Below are positions 1 through 7,427 of a DNA stretch of 32,193 nucleotides, one piece after another (position 1 is the stretch's first letter; every line of letters begins with the position of its first letter). The translations under genes were made by a program, and so were the position numbers. The notes beneath the pieces are model-generated. The model saw only the letters and a program-made list of their open reading frames with translations. It had not been told where the DNA came from and did no database searches. The DNA comes from Verrucomicrobiaceae bacterium (GTDB lineage: Bacteria > Verrucomicrobiota > Verrucomicrobiia > Chthoniobacterales > Terrimicrobiaceae): contig QYQL01000061.1 in NCBI GenBank assembly GCA_007280915.1, forward strand, positions 1 through 32,193, in the 5' to 3' direction.

Positions 1-35
1 ACACGGGAGATCAAATCACCCCCGCCCTGCGGCGT

Positions 36-84
36 CGCCCCCATTCGCCCGCCTACGCTACGCTCCGGCAGGCGAACGGGGGCG
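36..84. repeat. Imperfect 18-bp palindrome (REP-like hairpin)
   Basis: The arms at 36-53 and 67-84 pair at 16 of 18 positions around a 13-base loop that contains TACGCTACGCT. This looks like the dispersed, GC-rich palindromic elements found between genes in many bacteria. It lies past the 3' end of glgE, so it could also fold in that mRNA's 3' region. There is no T-tract on either side, so it is not a canonical intrinsic terminator. Confidence 0.5.
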
Positions 85-93
85 ATTTGTGCT

Positions 94-133
94 TGTCCAG
101 GTTTGATCGCGCACTGTCCAAGTTTGATCGCGC
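94..133 (+). repeat. Two tandem copies of a 19-base unit
   Basis: The unit TGTCCARGTTTGATCGCGC occurs at 94-112 and 115-133, with one G/A difference and a 21-base period. The core TTTGATC also appears inverted (GATCAAA) at 9-15. Spaced repeats of this kind are known at the ends of some insertion sequences, but no transposase is visible here, so the origin is undetermined. The rest of 1-201 shows no gene. Confidence 0.55.
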
Positions 134-201
134 CGCGACAATACTTTTCTATCCCCGCCGGCAAACGTGAAGTATTTTTCCTCCACCGGTCCGGGGCGCT
201 G

Positions 202-2202
202 TCAGGCAAAAACATCCTGCCCTTCGGCACGGTCCTGAAGCCGTCGGATCCGGAGGATGTGGGCGGGCCTGGTGTGCGGATTGAGCGAGACGAAATTGCG
301 TGCCCCACGCCATGAAAATCGCTCGCCGGTCAGGAGATCCTCGACAACGTAGGGCTCTGTCTCACCGATGCCGAAATCGGCGATCGGAATGTTGACGAAC
401 GCCGTCTGCGGCTGCCAAGGATCCACAGTGACGACCACGAGCACGATGTCGTCGAGGGCGGCGGTGGCTTTGCTGAAGCAGAGGATCTGGTCGTTCTCGG
501 CGGCGTGGATGCGAAGGTTGGCGTATTCCTGAAGCGCGCGGTTCTGGCGGCGGATCGTATTCAGCTTTGTCAGGAAGTCCTTGATGTTACCGGGTGCATT
601 CCAGTCACGGCCCTTGAACTGGTATTTTTCGGAGTCGAGGTATTCCTCGCGTCCGGGAACCGGCGTGTTTTCACAGAGTTCGAATCCGCTGTAGATCCCG
701 TAAACCGGGCAGGCCATCGCGGCCAGAACGGCCCGGATGAGGAAGGCGGGACGGCCGCCTTTTTGGAGGAACTCTGGCAGGATGTCCGGCGTGTTCGTGA
801 AGAAGTTCGCGCGGAAAAACTCCTTGAGATCCGACTGGGTCAGCTCGGCAAAATACTCGGCGAGCTCGTATTTGGAATTCCGCCAGGTGAAATACGTGTA
901 GCTCTGGTTGAAGCCCGCCTTGGCAAGCTCCTGCATCATTTTCGGGCGGGTGAATGCCTCGCTGAGGAAGACGGTGTCGGGGAATTTGCCCTTCACCTCG
1001 GCGATCACCCATTCCCAGAACGAGACCGGCTTCGTGTGCGGGTTGTCGACCCGGAAGATCCGGACGCCACGCGCGCACCAGAAGAGGAGGACGTCGCGCA
1101 GTTCGTCCCAGAGCTCGCGCCAGTTGTCGTTGTGGAAATTCAGCGGGTAAACATCCTCGTATTTTTTCGGAGGATTCTCGGCGTATTTGATCGTCCCGTC
1201 CGGCCGCTTGAAGAACCATTCCGGATGGGCCTTGACGTAGGGATGGTCGGGCGAGCAGTTGATGGCGAAGTCGATGGCGATCTCCATCCCGCGCTCGCGC
1301 GCCTCGCCGACAAGCCACTCGAAATCCTCGAGCGTCCCGAGCTCGGGAGCGACGTCCTTGTGTCCGCCCCCGTTGACTCCCTGCTTGCAATTGCCGATCG
1401 CGTAAGGGACACCCGGCTCACCGGGCTCGCACTTGAGCGAGTTGTTGCGGCCCTTGCGGTGGCTCGTCCCGATCGGGTGGATCGGCGGAAAATAAATGAC
1501 ATCGAACCCCATCGCCTTCGCGTCATCGATCCGGCCGAGGCAATCGCGGAATTTCGACCCCGAGTCAGGCTTTCCCTCCGCAGACCGCGGGAAAAATTCA
1601 TACCACGCCGCAAAGGCTCCCCGCTCGCGCTCGACCCAGACCGGATGGAGCGGCTCGGCGGTGGTGGAAATCGAGCGGTCAGAATAAACCGTCATCAGCG
1701 CCGCAAGATCGGAGTCGTGGGCAATGACAGAAGCCTGCTCCGCGTCGGCTGACTTCAGCGCATCCGACAACTTTTTGAGGGCGCCGCCATCGGGGGATTT
1801 TTTTCCAGCCCGCGCGGCGGCGGCGGCAACAAACCCGGCTCCTTCGAGAATCTCGCTCCCGAGCTCCCGGATCCCGGCTTCAAACTTCTTGTCGAAGTCA
1901 TGCAGCCAGGAAAAATAGACATCCCCCCAGGCCTCGATAGTGAACTCCCACGCTCCGGGTTCGGTGACGCAGAGTGTGCCCATCCAGCGGTCGTTGACCA
2001 GAGGGCGCATCGGTGTCTCCCGCCAGGAGGATGCTCCGACGGGCCGCCATTTGAGCATTGCGGTGACCTCGTCGTGGCCCTCCTTGAAAATATCGGCCTC
2101 TACGGTGATTCCCTCGCCCTCGGCACGTTTGATCGCGTAGCGCGCGTTGTCGAGCGAGGGGGTGATGCGCCGGATGATGGCGGTTTCTGGCTGTTTGTTC
2201 AT
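202..2202 (-). CDS. glgE: Alpha-1,4-glucan:maltose-1-phosphate maltosyltransferase GlgE
   Basis: This cytoplasmic GH13-family enzyme transfers maltose from alpha-maltose 1-phosphate to the non-reducing end of glycogen-like glucans. At 666 residues it has the full family length. An N-terminal beta-sandwich region (about 1-110) and helical insert precede the TIM barrel. The expected catalytic residues are present: nucleophile D386 in FRVDNPHTKP, acid/base E415 in FLSEAFTRP, and D473 in FFTNTPDILPEF. The substrate-loop motif YFPPIHPIG is at about 237-245. The start ATG overlaps the stop of the upstream kinase gene as ATGA, so the two are probably translationally coupled. Neither TreS nor a classical Pep2 maltokinase is in the window, so the source of maltose 1-phosphate is not shown directly. 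Confidence 0.96.
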   Translation of the reverse strand: MNKQPETAIIRRITPSLDNARYAIKRAEGEGITVEADIFKEGHDEVTAMLKWRPVGASSWRETPMRPLVNDRWMGTLCVTEPGAWEFTIEAWGDVYFSWLHDFDKKFEAGIRELGSEILEGAGFVAAAAARAGKKSPDGGALKKLSDALKSADAEQASVIAHDSDLAALMTVYSDRSISTTAEPLHPVWVERERGAFAAWYEFFPRSAEGKPDSGSKFRDCLGRIDDAKAMGFDVIYFPPIHPIGTSHRKGRNNSLKCEPGEPGVPYAIGNCKQGVNGGGHKDVAPELGTLEDFEWLVGEARERGMEIAIDFAINCSPDHPYVKAHPEWFFKRPDGTIKYAENPPKKYEDVYPLNFHNDNWRELWDELRDVLLFWCARGVRIFRVDNPHTKPVSFWEWVIAEVKGKFPDTVFLSEAFTRPKMMQELAKAGFNQSYTYFTWRNSKYELAEYFAELTQSDLKEFFRANFFTNTPDILPEFLQKGGRPAFLIRAVLAAMACPVYGIYSGFELCENTPVPGREEYLDSEKYQFKGRDWNAPGNIKDFLTKLNTIRRQNRALQEYANLRIHAAENDQILCFSKATAALDDIVLVVVTVDPWQPQTAFVNIPIADFGIGETEPYVVEDLLTGERFSWRGARNFVSLNPHTRPAHILRIRRLQDRAEGQDVFA

Positions 2203-3188
2203 GGCAATGAATCCAGTATGCGAACAAGATCTCCGAGGCCGTCAAGGCGGGATGCCACCTCGCGCAACGACCGCCTTGCCGCAGGGATATGGGCAAGAAA
2301 ATCGGCGCGTCCTTTCTGCAGTCCGAGGAACCCGTAGGCGCCGAGCGCCTGCATGAGCCGCTGGAGGGCGCACCAGTCGAAGATTCCACGGAAATCATCC
2401 GGGAGATCCACTCCAGAGCGGCGCGCCAGACGCTCGTAAAATCCCAGGAGTTCGATTCGCTCCAAAGGATCGAGCGACACGTAGGGATCGTAGAGGAGGG
2501 ATGCGATGTCATACTGCGCCAGACCAGGCCGCATCCCCTGAAAATCGATCAACCAAGCCGTGCCATCGCGGATCAAAATATTCTGCGACTGGAAATCCCG
2601 GTGCACAAGAACCCTCGGCAGCGACGACAGTCGGGATGCGGAGTCATGGAGCGCGGGGAGAGACGCGAGGCAGTTCACCTCGGCGGCCGAAACCCGGAAA
2701 TGGTTGCCGAGGCAGTGCTCGAAGAAATACCCCTGCTCCCAGAGATAAAGGTGTTCATTGAACTCGCGCTCCAGCGTGAGCGAGGCGCGCTCGAAATTCC
2801 GCGCGGCGGCGGTGTGCATCTTGAAAACCTCGATCAACGCGGACTCATAAAGCGGCCTGCGCTCCGTCCAGGGCTGCTCGCGGAACGACCAGAGATCCTG
2901 CTCCCCGAGATCCTGCATCCAGATCAGCCCCTCGGCGGAATCGTGCAGGTAAATGTGCGGCACCTGCACCCCGGAGGATGCCAGGAATTTTGCAATGTCC
3001 ACATAGTGCCGGTTCTCCTCCTTGTGCCCGGAATATTTCACCAGGATCATCGAGCGGTCGGAGGCGCGAATCCGGTAGAACTTTCTGTCAGAGCCACCTT
3101 TTTCGACGGCGGTCACCTGGAAATCCTCCGGCACGTAGCCTGGGAAGTTCACGATGGTATGATCAATGACCTGACGGATGGCGAGCAT
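2199..3188 (-). CDS. Aminoglycoside-phosphotransferase-fold sugar kinase (AmgK-like)
   Basis: This predicted cytoplasmic ATP-dependent small-molecule kinase has about 329 residues. The catalytic loop HRDFQSQN (H196, D198) and the metal-binding DFQG (D215), followed by YDIASLLYDPYV, are typical of the APH/choline kinase superfamily. They most resemble the AmgK group, which phosphorylates the anomeric carbon of N-acetylmuramate or N-acetylglucosamine. AmgK usually neighbours the nucleotidyltransferase MurU, which is absent here. Instead the stop codon overlaps the glgE start, suggesting that it might supply a sugar 1-phosphate; maltose is a guess. The ATG at 3188 is chosen. An in-frame TTG at 3227, with GGAG about seven bases upstream, would add 13 residues and is a real alternative. 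The kinase class is secure; the substrate is unknown. Confidence 0.85.
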   Translation of the reverse strand: MLAIRQVIDHTIVNFPGYVPEDFQVTAVEKGGSDRKFYRIRASDRSMILVKYSGHKEENRHYVDIAKFLASSGVQVPHIYLHDSAEGLIWMQDLGEQDLWSFREQPWTERRPLYESALIEVFKMHTAAARNFERASLTLEREFNEHLYLWEQGYFFEHCLGNHFRVSAAEVNCLASLPALHDSASRLSSLPRVLVHRDFQSQNILIRDGTAWLIDFQGMRPGLAQYDIASLLYDPYVSLDPLERIELLGFYERLARRSGVDLPDDFRGIFDWCALQRLMQALGAYGFLGLQKGRADFLAHIPAARRSLREVASRLDGLGDLVRILDSLP

Positions 3189-3250
3189 GGACCCGAACAG
3201 TGAACACGTTGCCCCACAGAGAGGCAATGAGGAACTCCCGACATGAGAAA

Positions 3251-3270
3251 CTCCCGCATGCGGGCGGGAG
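3251..3270 (-). terminator. Hairpin downstream of the toxin-antitoxin pair
   Basis: CTCCCGC and GCGGGAG form a 7-bp stem just past the PIN toxin stop. Read on the minus strand it is followed by TTTCTC, a weak T-tract. It contains the perfect 12-base palindrome CCCGCATGCGGG. It could equally be a leader element for the kinase gene. Confidence 0.4.
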
Positions 3271-3281
3271 CGGCTGGCGCG

Positions 3282-3716
3282 CTAACCAAAGGCCACGATC
3301 TCGAAACAGCCAAAAACCCGAAAGTCCTTTTCATTGTTAGAGAGCAGGCACCTGATGCCGGCCCGTTGGTAGGTAGCGGCCAGAAGAGTGTCGAGCAGCC
3401 TCTTGCGGCCCAAACGATGCCGCACCAGCCAGCCGAGAAAATCCGTCACGCACTCGCCGTCGGGAAACACTCTCCGCACCTCGGCGGCCTGCCACCAATG
3501 CTCGGCCCGGGAAACCGCCTCCCCCATCGTCAGCGGGTGCGGCATCCGTTTCGGATCGGTGACGATGTGAATGAACTCGGCGAGGGTTTGCGGAGCCACC
3601 GCAAAGTCATGGCCGCCTGCCAGCAGCCCTTTCAATAGATGATCCGCCTGCCGGTGAGAGGGGTGGTCGCGGATCTCCACCGCAACCAGAAAATCCGTGT
3701 CAATCCCGTGCGTCAT
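3282..3716 (-). CDS. PIN-domain toxin (VapC-like ribonuclease)
   Basis: This 144-residue protein has the PIN-domain layout. An N-terminal GIDTDFLVAVE carries the first acidic residue, QTLAEF the central Glu, and LLDTLLAATYQ the C-terminal Asp, followed by LLSNNEKDF, typical of toxin PIN domains. VapC toxins are Mg-dependent ribonucleases that cut tRNA or rRNA. The gene starts inside the 3' end of the ribbon-helix-helix gene (17-base overlap), the usual antitoxin-first operon order. The ATG at 3716 is preferred over an upstream in-frame start at 3848, because residues before it have no PIN similarity and overlap the antitoxin. The RNA target cannot be read from sequence. Confidence 0.88.
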   Translation of the reverse strand: MTHGIDTDFLVAVEIRDHPSHRQADHLLKGLLAGGHDFAVAPQTLAEFIHIVTDPKRMPHPLTMGEAVSRAEHWWQAAEVRRVFPDGECVTDFLGWLVRHRLGRKRLLDTLLAATYQRAGIRCLLSNNEKDFRVFGCFEIVAFG

Positions 3717-3942
3717 CCAGCATCTCTCCCAGCAAATCGTCGGCACCGGTGACCGGCCGGATCGGCCCTCCCACGCTTGTCGGTCGGATATCCCGCAAGG
3801 ATGTCCGCCGTTGAATGTGCACCTGACGATACATCTCCATCGCTTCACGGATCAACTCCGATGCCTTGCGATCCCGCTTCCGGGCAAATGCCCGAAAATC
3901 TTGATACACCGGATCAGATACATTGATGGTGATGGTTCGCAT
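3700..3942 (-). CDS. Ribbon-helix-helix antitoxin of the PIN toxin
   Basis: This 80-residue protein has a short basic N-terminal strand (RTITINVSDPVYQDF) and a helix containing RKASELIREAMEMY, the pattern of CopG/Arc-type ribbon-helix-helix DNA-binding domains. The C-terminal 35 residues (RRTSLRDIRPTSVGG onward) would form the extended toxin-neutralising tail. It is first in a two-gene operon, with its end overlapping the toxin start. Such antitoxins repress their own promoter, and an inverted repeat overlaps its start codon. The specific family is not certain. Confidence 0.85.
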   Translation of the reverse strand: MRTITINVSDPVYQDFRAFARKRDRKASELIREAMEMYRQVHIQRRTSLRDIRPTSVGGPIRPVTGADDLLGEMLDDARD

Positions 3943-3977
3943 ACATCAAATCAACTGTATCGAACCTGGGATGTCAA
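3941..3977 (-). promoter_or_regulatory. Possible autoregulated promoter/operator of the toxin-antitoxin operon
   Basis: On the minus strand a consensus -35 TTGACA lies at 3977-3972. Seventeen bases on is a poor -10 (TTGATT, 3954-3949). The inverted repeat ATACA...TGTAT (3941-3945 and 3956-3960) overlaps the antitoxin start and could be its operator. The -10 is weak, so this remains tentative. Confidence 0.35.
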
Positions 3978-3996
3978 GCTGGTGTTGCCGCAAGAT

Positions 3997-4470
3997 TCAT
4001 TCCTGCATGCGGACCAGGCATTCCTGCAGAAACCCAAAAAAGCTGATCTCAAACAATGCCATCGCACGCTCGTCCTCGAGATCCGGCTCGACCTCCGAAG
4101 CCATGTCCTCCTCGCCGAATCCGGACTCCTCCACGATGGCCAGCCTCGCCTGGTTCAAGGCATTCAGCCAGGCATCCGCGTGCTTCCGCGGAATTTTCAT
4201 CGAATACATCCCGTCTTCCACCGACGCCCCTCGCAGATCCGCCTGCACCGTCTCCCGTGCAGATTGGAAGAGGAACTGTAGTTCCGGCTGGACGAGGGAT
4301 TTCCAATCCTCGATCAGCGATTCCTCGCGGGCCGGATCTGGAAAAAACCGGGCCTCGACACGCGGATCCCGGGAGGAGGCACGGACAGTGATGTTCGAGA
4401 GAAGGTGAAACAGGAAGGGCGGAATTTCTTCGAGCATCAGGGCTCCGTCATCGGCAGGCTGGAGTTTCAT
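3997..4470 (-). CDS. DUF2017-like protein, partner of ClpS
   Basis: This soluble 157-residue protein of unknown function begins directly after the clpS stop (TGA then ATG, no gap). Its pattern resembles DUF2017 proteins, best known from Actinobacteria where they also follow clpS: a hydrophobic FLFHLLSNI segment, an acidic PDPAREESLIEDW region, the WLNALNQARLAI helix at about 122-133, and a C-terminal ALFEISFFGFLQECLVRM helix. No catalytic motif is visible. The neighbourhood suggests a role in ClpS/Clp protease-dependent degradation, perhaps as an adaptor or regulator, but this is inferred from position alone. The family assignment is from pattern memory. Confidence 0.7.
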   Translation of the reverse strand: MKLQPADDGALMLEEIPPFLFHLLSNITVRASSRDPRVEARFFPDPAREESLIEDWKSLVQPELQFLFQSARETVQADLRGASVEDGMYSMKIPRKHADAWLNALNQARLAIVEESGFGEEDMASEVEPDLEDERAMALFEISFFGFLQECLVRMQE

Positions 4471-4749
4471 TCAGCGGGCGGCTTCAAGGGTGGCGAGGAG
4501 CAGGTGCGACTGGAGCTGCTGGACAAATAGCTCGGCCTGCTCGCGTGGACCAGTCCATACGATCGAGCGGCCCCTTTTGTGAACCTCCATCATGTGCTGT
4601 TCGGCCTTCTCACGGGAATACCCGAAAACCCTGCGGAAGATCAGCGTCACATAGCTCATGAGGTTCACGGGATCGTTGTGGACCAACACATTCCAGGGCA
4701 GGTCTAAATCTATTTTTTCGAGCGTTTCAGGGATGTCGAGCGATGGCAT
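4471..4749 (-). CDS. clpS: ATP-dependent Clp protease adaptor ClpS
   Basis: This 92-residue adaptor delivers N-degron substrates to the Clp unfoldase. PWNVLVHNDPVNLMSYV (about 18-34) matches the ClpS N-degron pocket. N25, D26 and M31 are at pocket positions, and MMEVHKRG gives the H57 equivalent to the conserved pocket His. The second Asp of the usual NDD motif is Pro (P27), as in the actinobacterial form. Downstream, GPREQAELFVQQL and LLATLEAAR complete the fold. It sits nine bases after the methyltransferase gene and abuts the DUF2017-like gene. No clpA or clpC is in the window. Confidence 0.93.
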   Translation of the reverse strand: MPSLDIPETLEKIDLDLPWNVLVHNDPVNLMSYVTLIFRRVFGYSREKAEQHMMEVHKRGRSIVWTGPREQAELFVQQLQSHLLLATLEAAR

Positions 4750-4758
4750 CGGAAAAGG

Positions 4759-5319
4759 TTACTTGCGGCAGTAGTAAACGAAAGCCGGCGGGATGTTCGC
4801 GAGGACAACCGGTGTGCGCCGGATGTCCCGGAAATGCGCGCCCAGCTTGCTTCGAAATGCCCGCCCGGCCTTCAGTCGGTGCGGTCCGAAGTAGGCAAAC
4901 GTCGCAAATGTCCCGGACGGATGAAGCGCAGCCGTGATCTGGTGCATGATGGCGTCCTGCAACGACTCGGCGAACGCCGCCCATGGAAGGCCGGAAACAA
5001 CGGAGTCCGGACTACCGTCAATGTGCTCCGCGAGCCGGGTCGCACACCCTGCGACGATCTTCGCGGCAGGATACCTGCCGGCGACCGCACGGGCAAGATC
5101 CGGACTCTTCTCAATCGCCACGAAGCGCGCCCCGGGCCGCTTGCTGTCCAAAATCGGCCCCGTGAAAGCCCCGTTCCCGGGCCCGATTTCCAAAACGAAA
5201 TCCGCCGCCGCCACATTGGCCGCCCGGACCATCGCCCGCGCCAGGGCCGGCGACGACGGCCAGACCGCCCCCACCGATCCGGGGGATTTGAAAAATTCGC
5301 GCAGAAAACCCAGAGACAT
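4759..5319 (-). CDS. SAM-dependent methyltransferase, PmtA/phospholipid N-methyltransferase-like
   Basis: This Rossmann-fold class I methyltransferase has 186 residues. FLREFFKSPGSVGAVWPSS at the N-terminus, motif I LEIGPGNGAFT (43-53), the acidic AIEKS end of strand 2 (68-72), VVSGLPWA (107-114) and NIPPAFVYYCRK at the C-terminus follow the pattern of bacterial phosphatidylethanolamine N-methyltransferases, related to KsgA-type enzymes. If so, it would methylate PE using S-adenosylmethionine at the membrane surface. Proteins of this type also include uncharacterised members, so the substrate is not proven. It lies 88 bases after ybeY and nine before clpS. Confidence 0.8.
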   Translation of the reverse strand: MSLGFLREFFKSPGSVGAVWPSSPALARAMVRAANVAAADFVLEIGPGNGAFTGPILDSKRPGARFVAIEKSPDLARAVAGRYPAAKIVAGCATRLAEHIDGSPDSVVSGLPWAAFAESLQDAIMHQITAALHPSGTFATFAYFGPHRLKAGRAFRSKLGAHFRDIRRTPVVLANIPPAFVYYCRK

Positions 5320-5407
5320 GCCCCATCCTTATCACCGGAAAGCGCCGGGAGAACGATAAATATTCCTGACGGCACCGTGGGGATCCCCCACCGTGAATGT
5401 CATGGAT

Positions 5408-5869
5408 TCAAGCTTGCAGAGCCGCCTTCAGGATCCTGTCCTGCTCCCAGTGCATGCGCTTCGCGTCGCCGGGCTGGAGGTCGTCATGTCCGGCTAGGTG
5501 GAGGAGGCCGTGGATGCAGTAGAGGGCGAGTTCCTCGGTCACCGTGTGCCGGAATTCGCGAGCACGAGAAGCCGCGATCGGCGCGCACACCACGATCTCG
5601 CCGTAGGGAAACGTGATCACGTCGGTCGGTCCGGGCTCATCGAGAAATTCGCGGTGAATCTTTGCCATCGCACAGGAGCCGAGGACGGAGATCTCGACCG
5701 AACGGAGTCCGGCAAGCGGCCCCCCCAGCCTTATGGCTACCGCGACACATGCAGGCAGTGCGGCCCGGACAATCGCAGCGAGCCTGCCGTGATCATAACT
5801 CACCGCCCGCTGGCGGCCTGCAATCACAAGGGCGGGAAGAATCCGCTCAGGCGACGGATTTTTCCTCAC
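5408..5869 (-). CDS. ybeY: Endoribonuclease YbeY (16S rRNA maturation)
   Basis: YbeY is a zinc metalloprotein needed for 3'-end maturation of 16S rRNA and ribosome quality control. This 153-residue protein has PTDVITFPYGEI (about 80-91) and the metal motif HGLLHLAGHDD. The family motif is H-x3-H-x5-H. Here the third His position is Asp, while a His sits at the usual Tyr/His position two residues before it, so metal coordination may differ. The gene overlaps the 3' end of the upstream HD-phosphodiesterase gene by 23 bases, in the phoH-HD-ybeY order common in Firmicutes and other bacteria. Confidence 0.93.
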   Translation of the reverse strand: MRKNPSPERILPALVIAGRQRAVSYDHGRLAAIVRAALPACVAVAIRLGGPLAGLRSVEISVLGSCAMAKIHREFLDEPGPTDVITFPYGEIVVCAPIAASRAREFRHTVTEELALYCIHGLLHLAGHDDLQPGDAKRMHWEQDRILKAALQA

Positions 5870-7424
5870 GGCTTTCCGTCGCGGGTTCCTCGCGCTTCGG
5901 ATAGGCGATCCGAGCGTGAAGCATGTTCAAAAGCGTGAACCGGAAACTTTCCGCTGCGCGGTGGATTTCCGCGAGTGTCAGCGGGCATTCGTCGAGTTGG
6001 TGTTCCTCGATGCGGGTCTCGACGATCCCGTTGACGAGGTCCTCGATCCGCTGCGGGGTCGGACGCTCCAAGCTGCGCGACGCGCTCTCGATCGAGTCGG
6101 CAAGGTTGATGATCGCGGCTTCCTTTGTGCGCGGGCGGGGACCGGGGTAGCGGAAACTTTCCTCGCGGACGGCGGGGATATCGTCCTCGCGCATGTTCAT
6201 GATCTTTCCGCCGAGCCGCGCATCCTCCTGCTGCTGGAGTGCCCGCTTGAAGAAATAGGAAACCACCGATGTCCCATGGTGCTGGCGGATGATGTCCACG
6301 ACCTCTCCGTTCAGCTTGTGCTTGAGCGCGAGATCCACCCCCTCCTTGACATGGGCGATGATGATGAGAGCGCTCATCGTCGGAGTGAGGTCGTCGTGCG
6401 GGTTGTGGCCGTGGGGGATGTTCTCGATGAAATACTCCGGCTTAACCAGTTTCCCGATGTCGTGGAAATACGAGCAGACCCGGCAGATCGTGGGGTTGGC
6501 GCCCACGACCTCGGCGGCCGCCTCGGCGAGGTTGGCCACGGCGAGGCTGTGGTGGTAGGTGCCGGGCGCCTCCATGCTCAGACGCTTCAACAACGGGTGA
6601 TTCAGGTCGCTCATCTCCAGCCACGAGATGTCGGTCGTGATTTTAAAAAGCGGCTCAAGGATGGGGAGGATTCCGCTGACAATAATAGCCGTCCCGATCC
6701 CGGTGGCAATGGCAGCGAGGCTCTGGAGTCCAATCATCCGCCAATCGGTCAGAGCCGGAGACTCCCAGATCACCGGCCCGATCTGCCCGAACGCCGCAGC
6801 GAGCACCCATGTGGCAATACCGACATACACGCCCGCCCGGATGAGCCGGCTGCGGCGACGGACCTGCAGGGTCACGTAAACGGCGATGAATCCGGTGATC
6901 AGCGAGATGACCAGAAAGACGGGATCGATCCGACCGACAAGCAGAGATCCCCAGAGGCTCGCAAACACGGCCGCATATAACCCGTGATTGCGGCCGAGAA
7001 GAACCGAGAGCACCAGCGGAGCAAAGGCGTAGGGCACCAGAAGCGGCGCCAGCCGAAGGTCGATATTTCCTGCGACCGCCTGGAAGAGGGTGATCTTGAT
7101 GGCGGCGAGTTGCACAAGCAAAACCCCGAGCAGCAGGCACAGACGGGAGTTCACAGCCAGCGTCTGCGGATGGTTGATCCAGAGCTGCACGACCGCGGTC
7201 ACAAAGATCAGGAGGCACAGCAGAAATTTCTTGGCGGGCTCGTCCTGCTGCCCGCTGAAAATCAGAATGGCGAGGCCGGCGACGAAAGCTCCGAGAAGCA
7301 CCGAGCGGGCAGGCCAGCCGGATTGAAGCGCGTCGGCGAATTCGCTTTCCTCGATCGTCCGGCGGCGCTTTCCACAATCGAGTCCTTTGCCGACAAGTCG
7401 TCTGCGTTTAAAAAAATCCCACAT
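5847..7424 (-). CDS. 7TM-HD (HDIG) family membrane phosphodiesterase, PgpH-like
   Basis: This integral membrane HD-domain protein belongs to the group that includes the cyclic-di-AMP phosphodiesterase PgpH. Of 525 residues, about eight hydrophobic segments lie between 41 and 256, followed by the cytoplasmic HD domain. Metal ligands are visible: H in TYHHSLAVANLAE (about 291), HD in FHDIGKL (H321, D322), H in IIAHVKEG (358), and H in IRQHHG (about 382-383). Canonical PgpH proteins are near 700 residues, with a large extracellular sensor after the first membrane span. Here that region is essentially missing. It sits three bases after phoH and overlaps ybeY. c-di-AMP as substrate is likely from family knowledge but not shown. 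Confidence 0.9.
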   Translation of the reverse strand: MWDFFKRRRLVGKGLDCGKRRRTIEESEFADALQSGWPARSVLLGAFVAGLAILIFSGQQDEPAKKFLLCLLIFVTAVVQLWINHPQTLAVNSRLCLLLGVLLVQLAAIKITLFQAVAGNIDLRLAPLLVPYAFAPLVLSVLLGRNHGLYAAVFASLWGSLLVGRIDPVFLVISLITGFIAVYVTLQVRRRSRLIRAGVYVGIATWVLAAAFGQIGPVIWESPALTDWRMIGLQSLAAIATGIGTAIIVSGILPILEPLFKITTDISWLEMSDLNHPLLKRLSMEAPGTYHHSLAVANLAEAAAEVVGANPTICRVCSYFHDIGKLVKPEYFIENIPHGHNPHDDLTPTMSALIIIAHVKEGVDLALKHKLNGEVVDIIRQHHGTSVVSYFFKRALQQQEDARLGGKIMNMREDDIPAVREESFRYPGPRPRTKEAAIINLADSIESASRSLERPTPQRIEDLVNGIVETRIEEHQLDECPLTLAEIHRAAESFRFTLLNMLHARIAYPKREEPATESREEKSVA

Positions 7425-7427
7425 AGG

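Noticed and set aside
505..1752. 415-residue plus-strand open frame
   Set aside because: It lies opposite glgE, whose motifs fit the minus strand. The plus product is Arg/Glu-rich with no family pattern, so it is a high-GC shadow.
5916..6980. 354-residue plus-strand open frame
   Set aside because: It is antisense to the HD membrane protein and reads as a low-complexity charged sequence typical of shadows.
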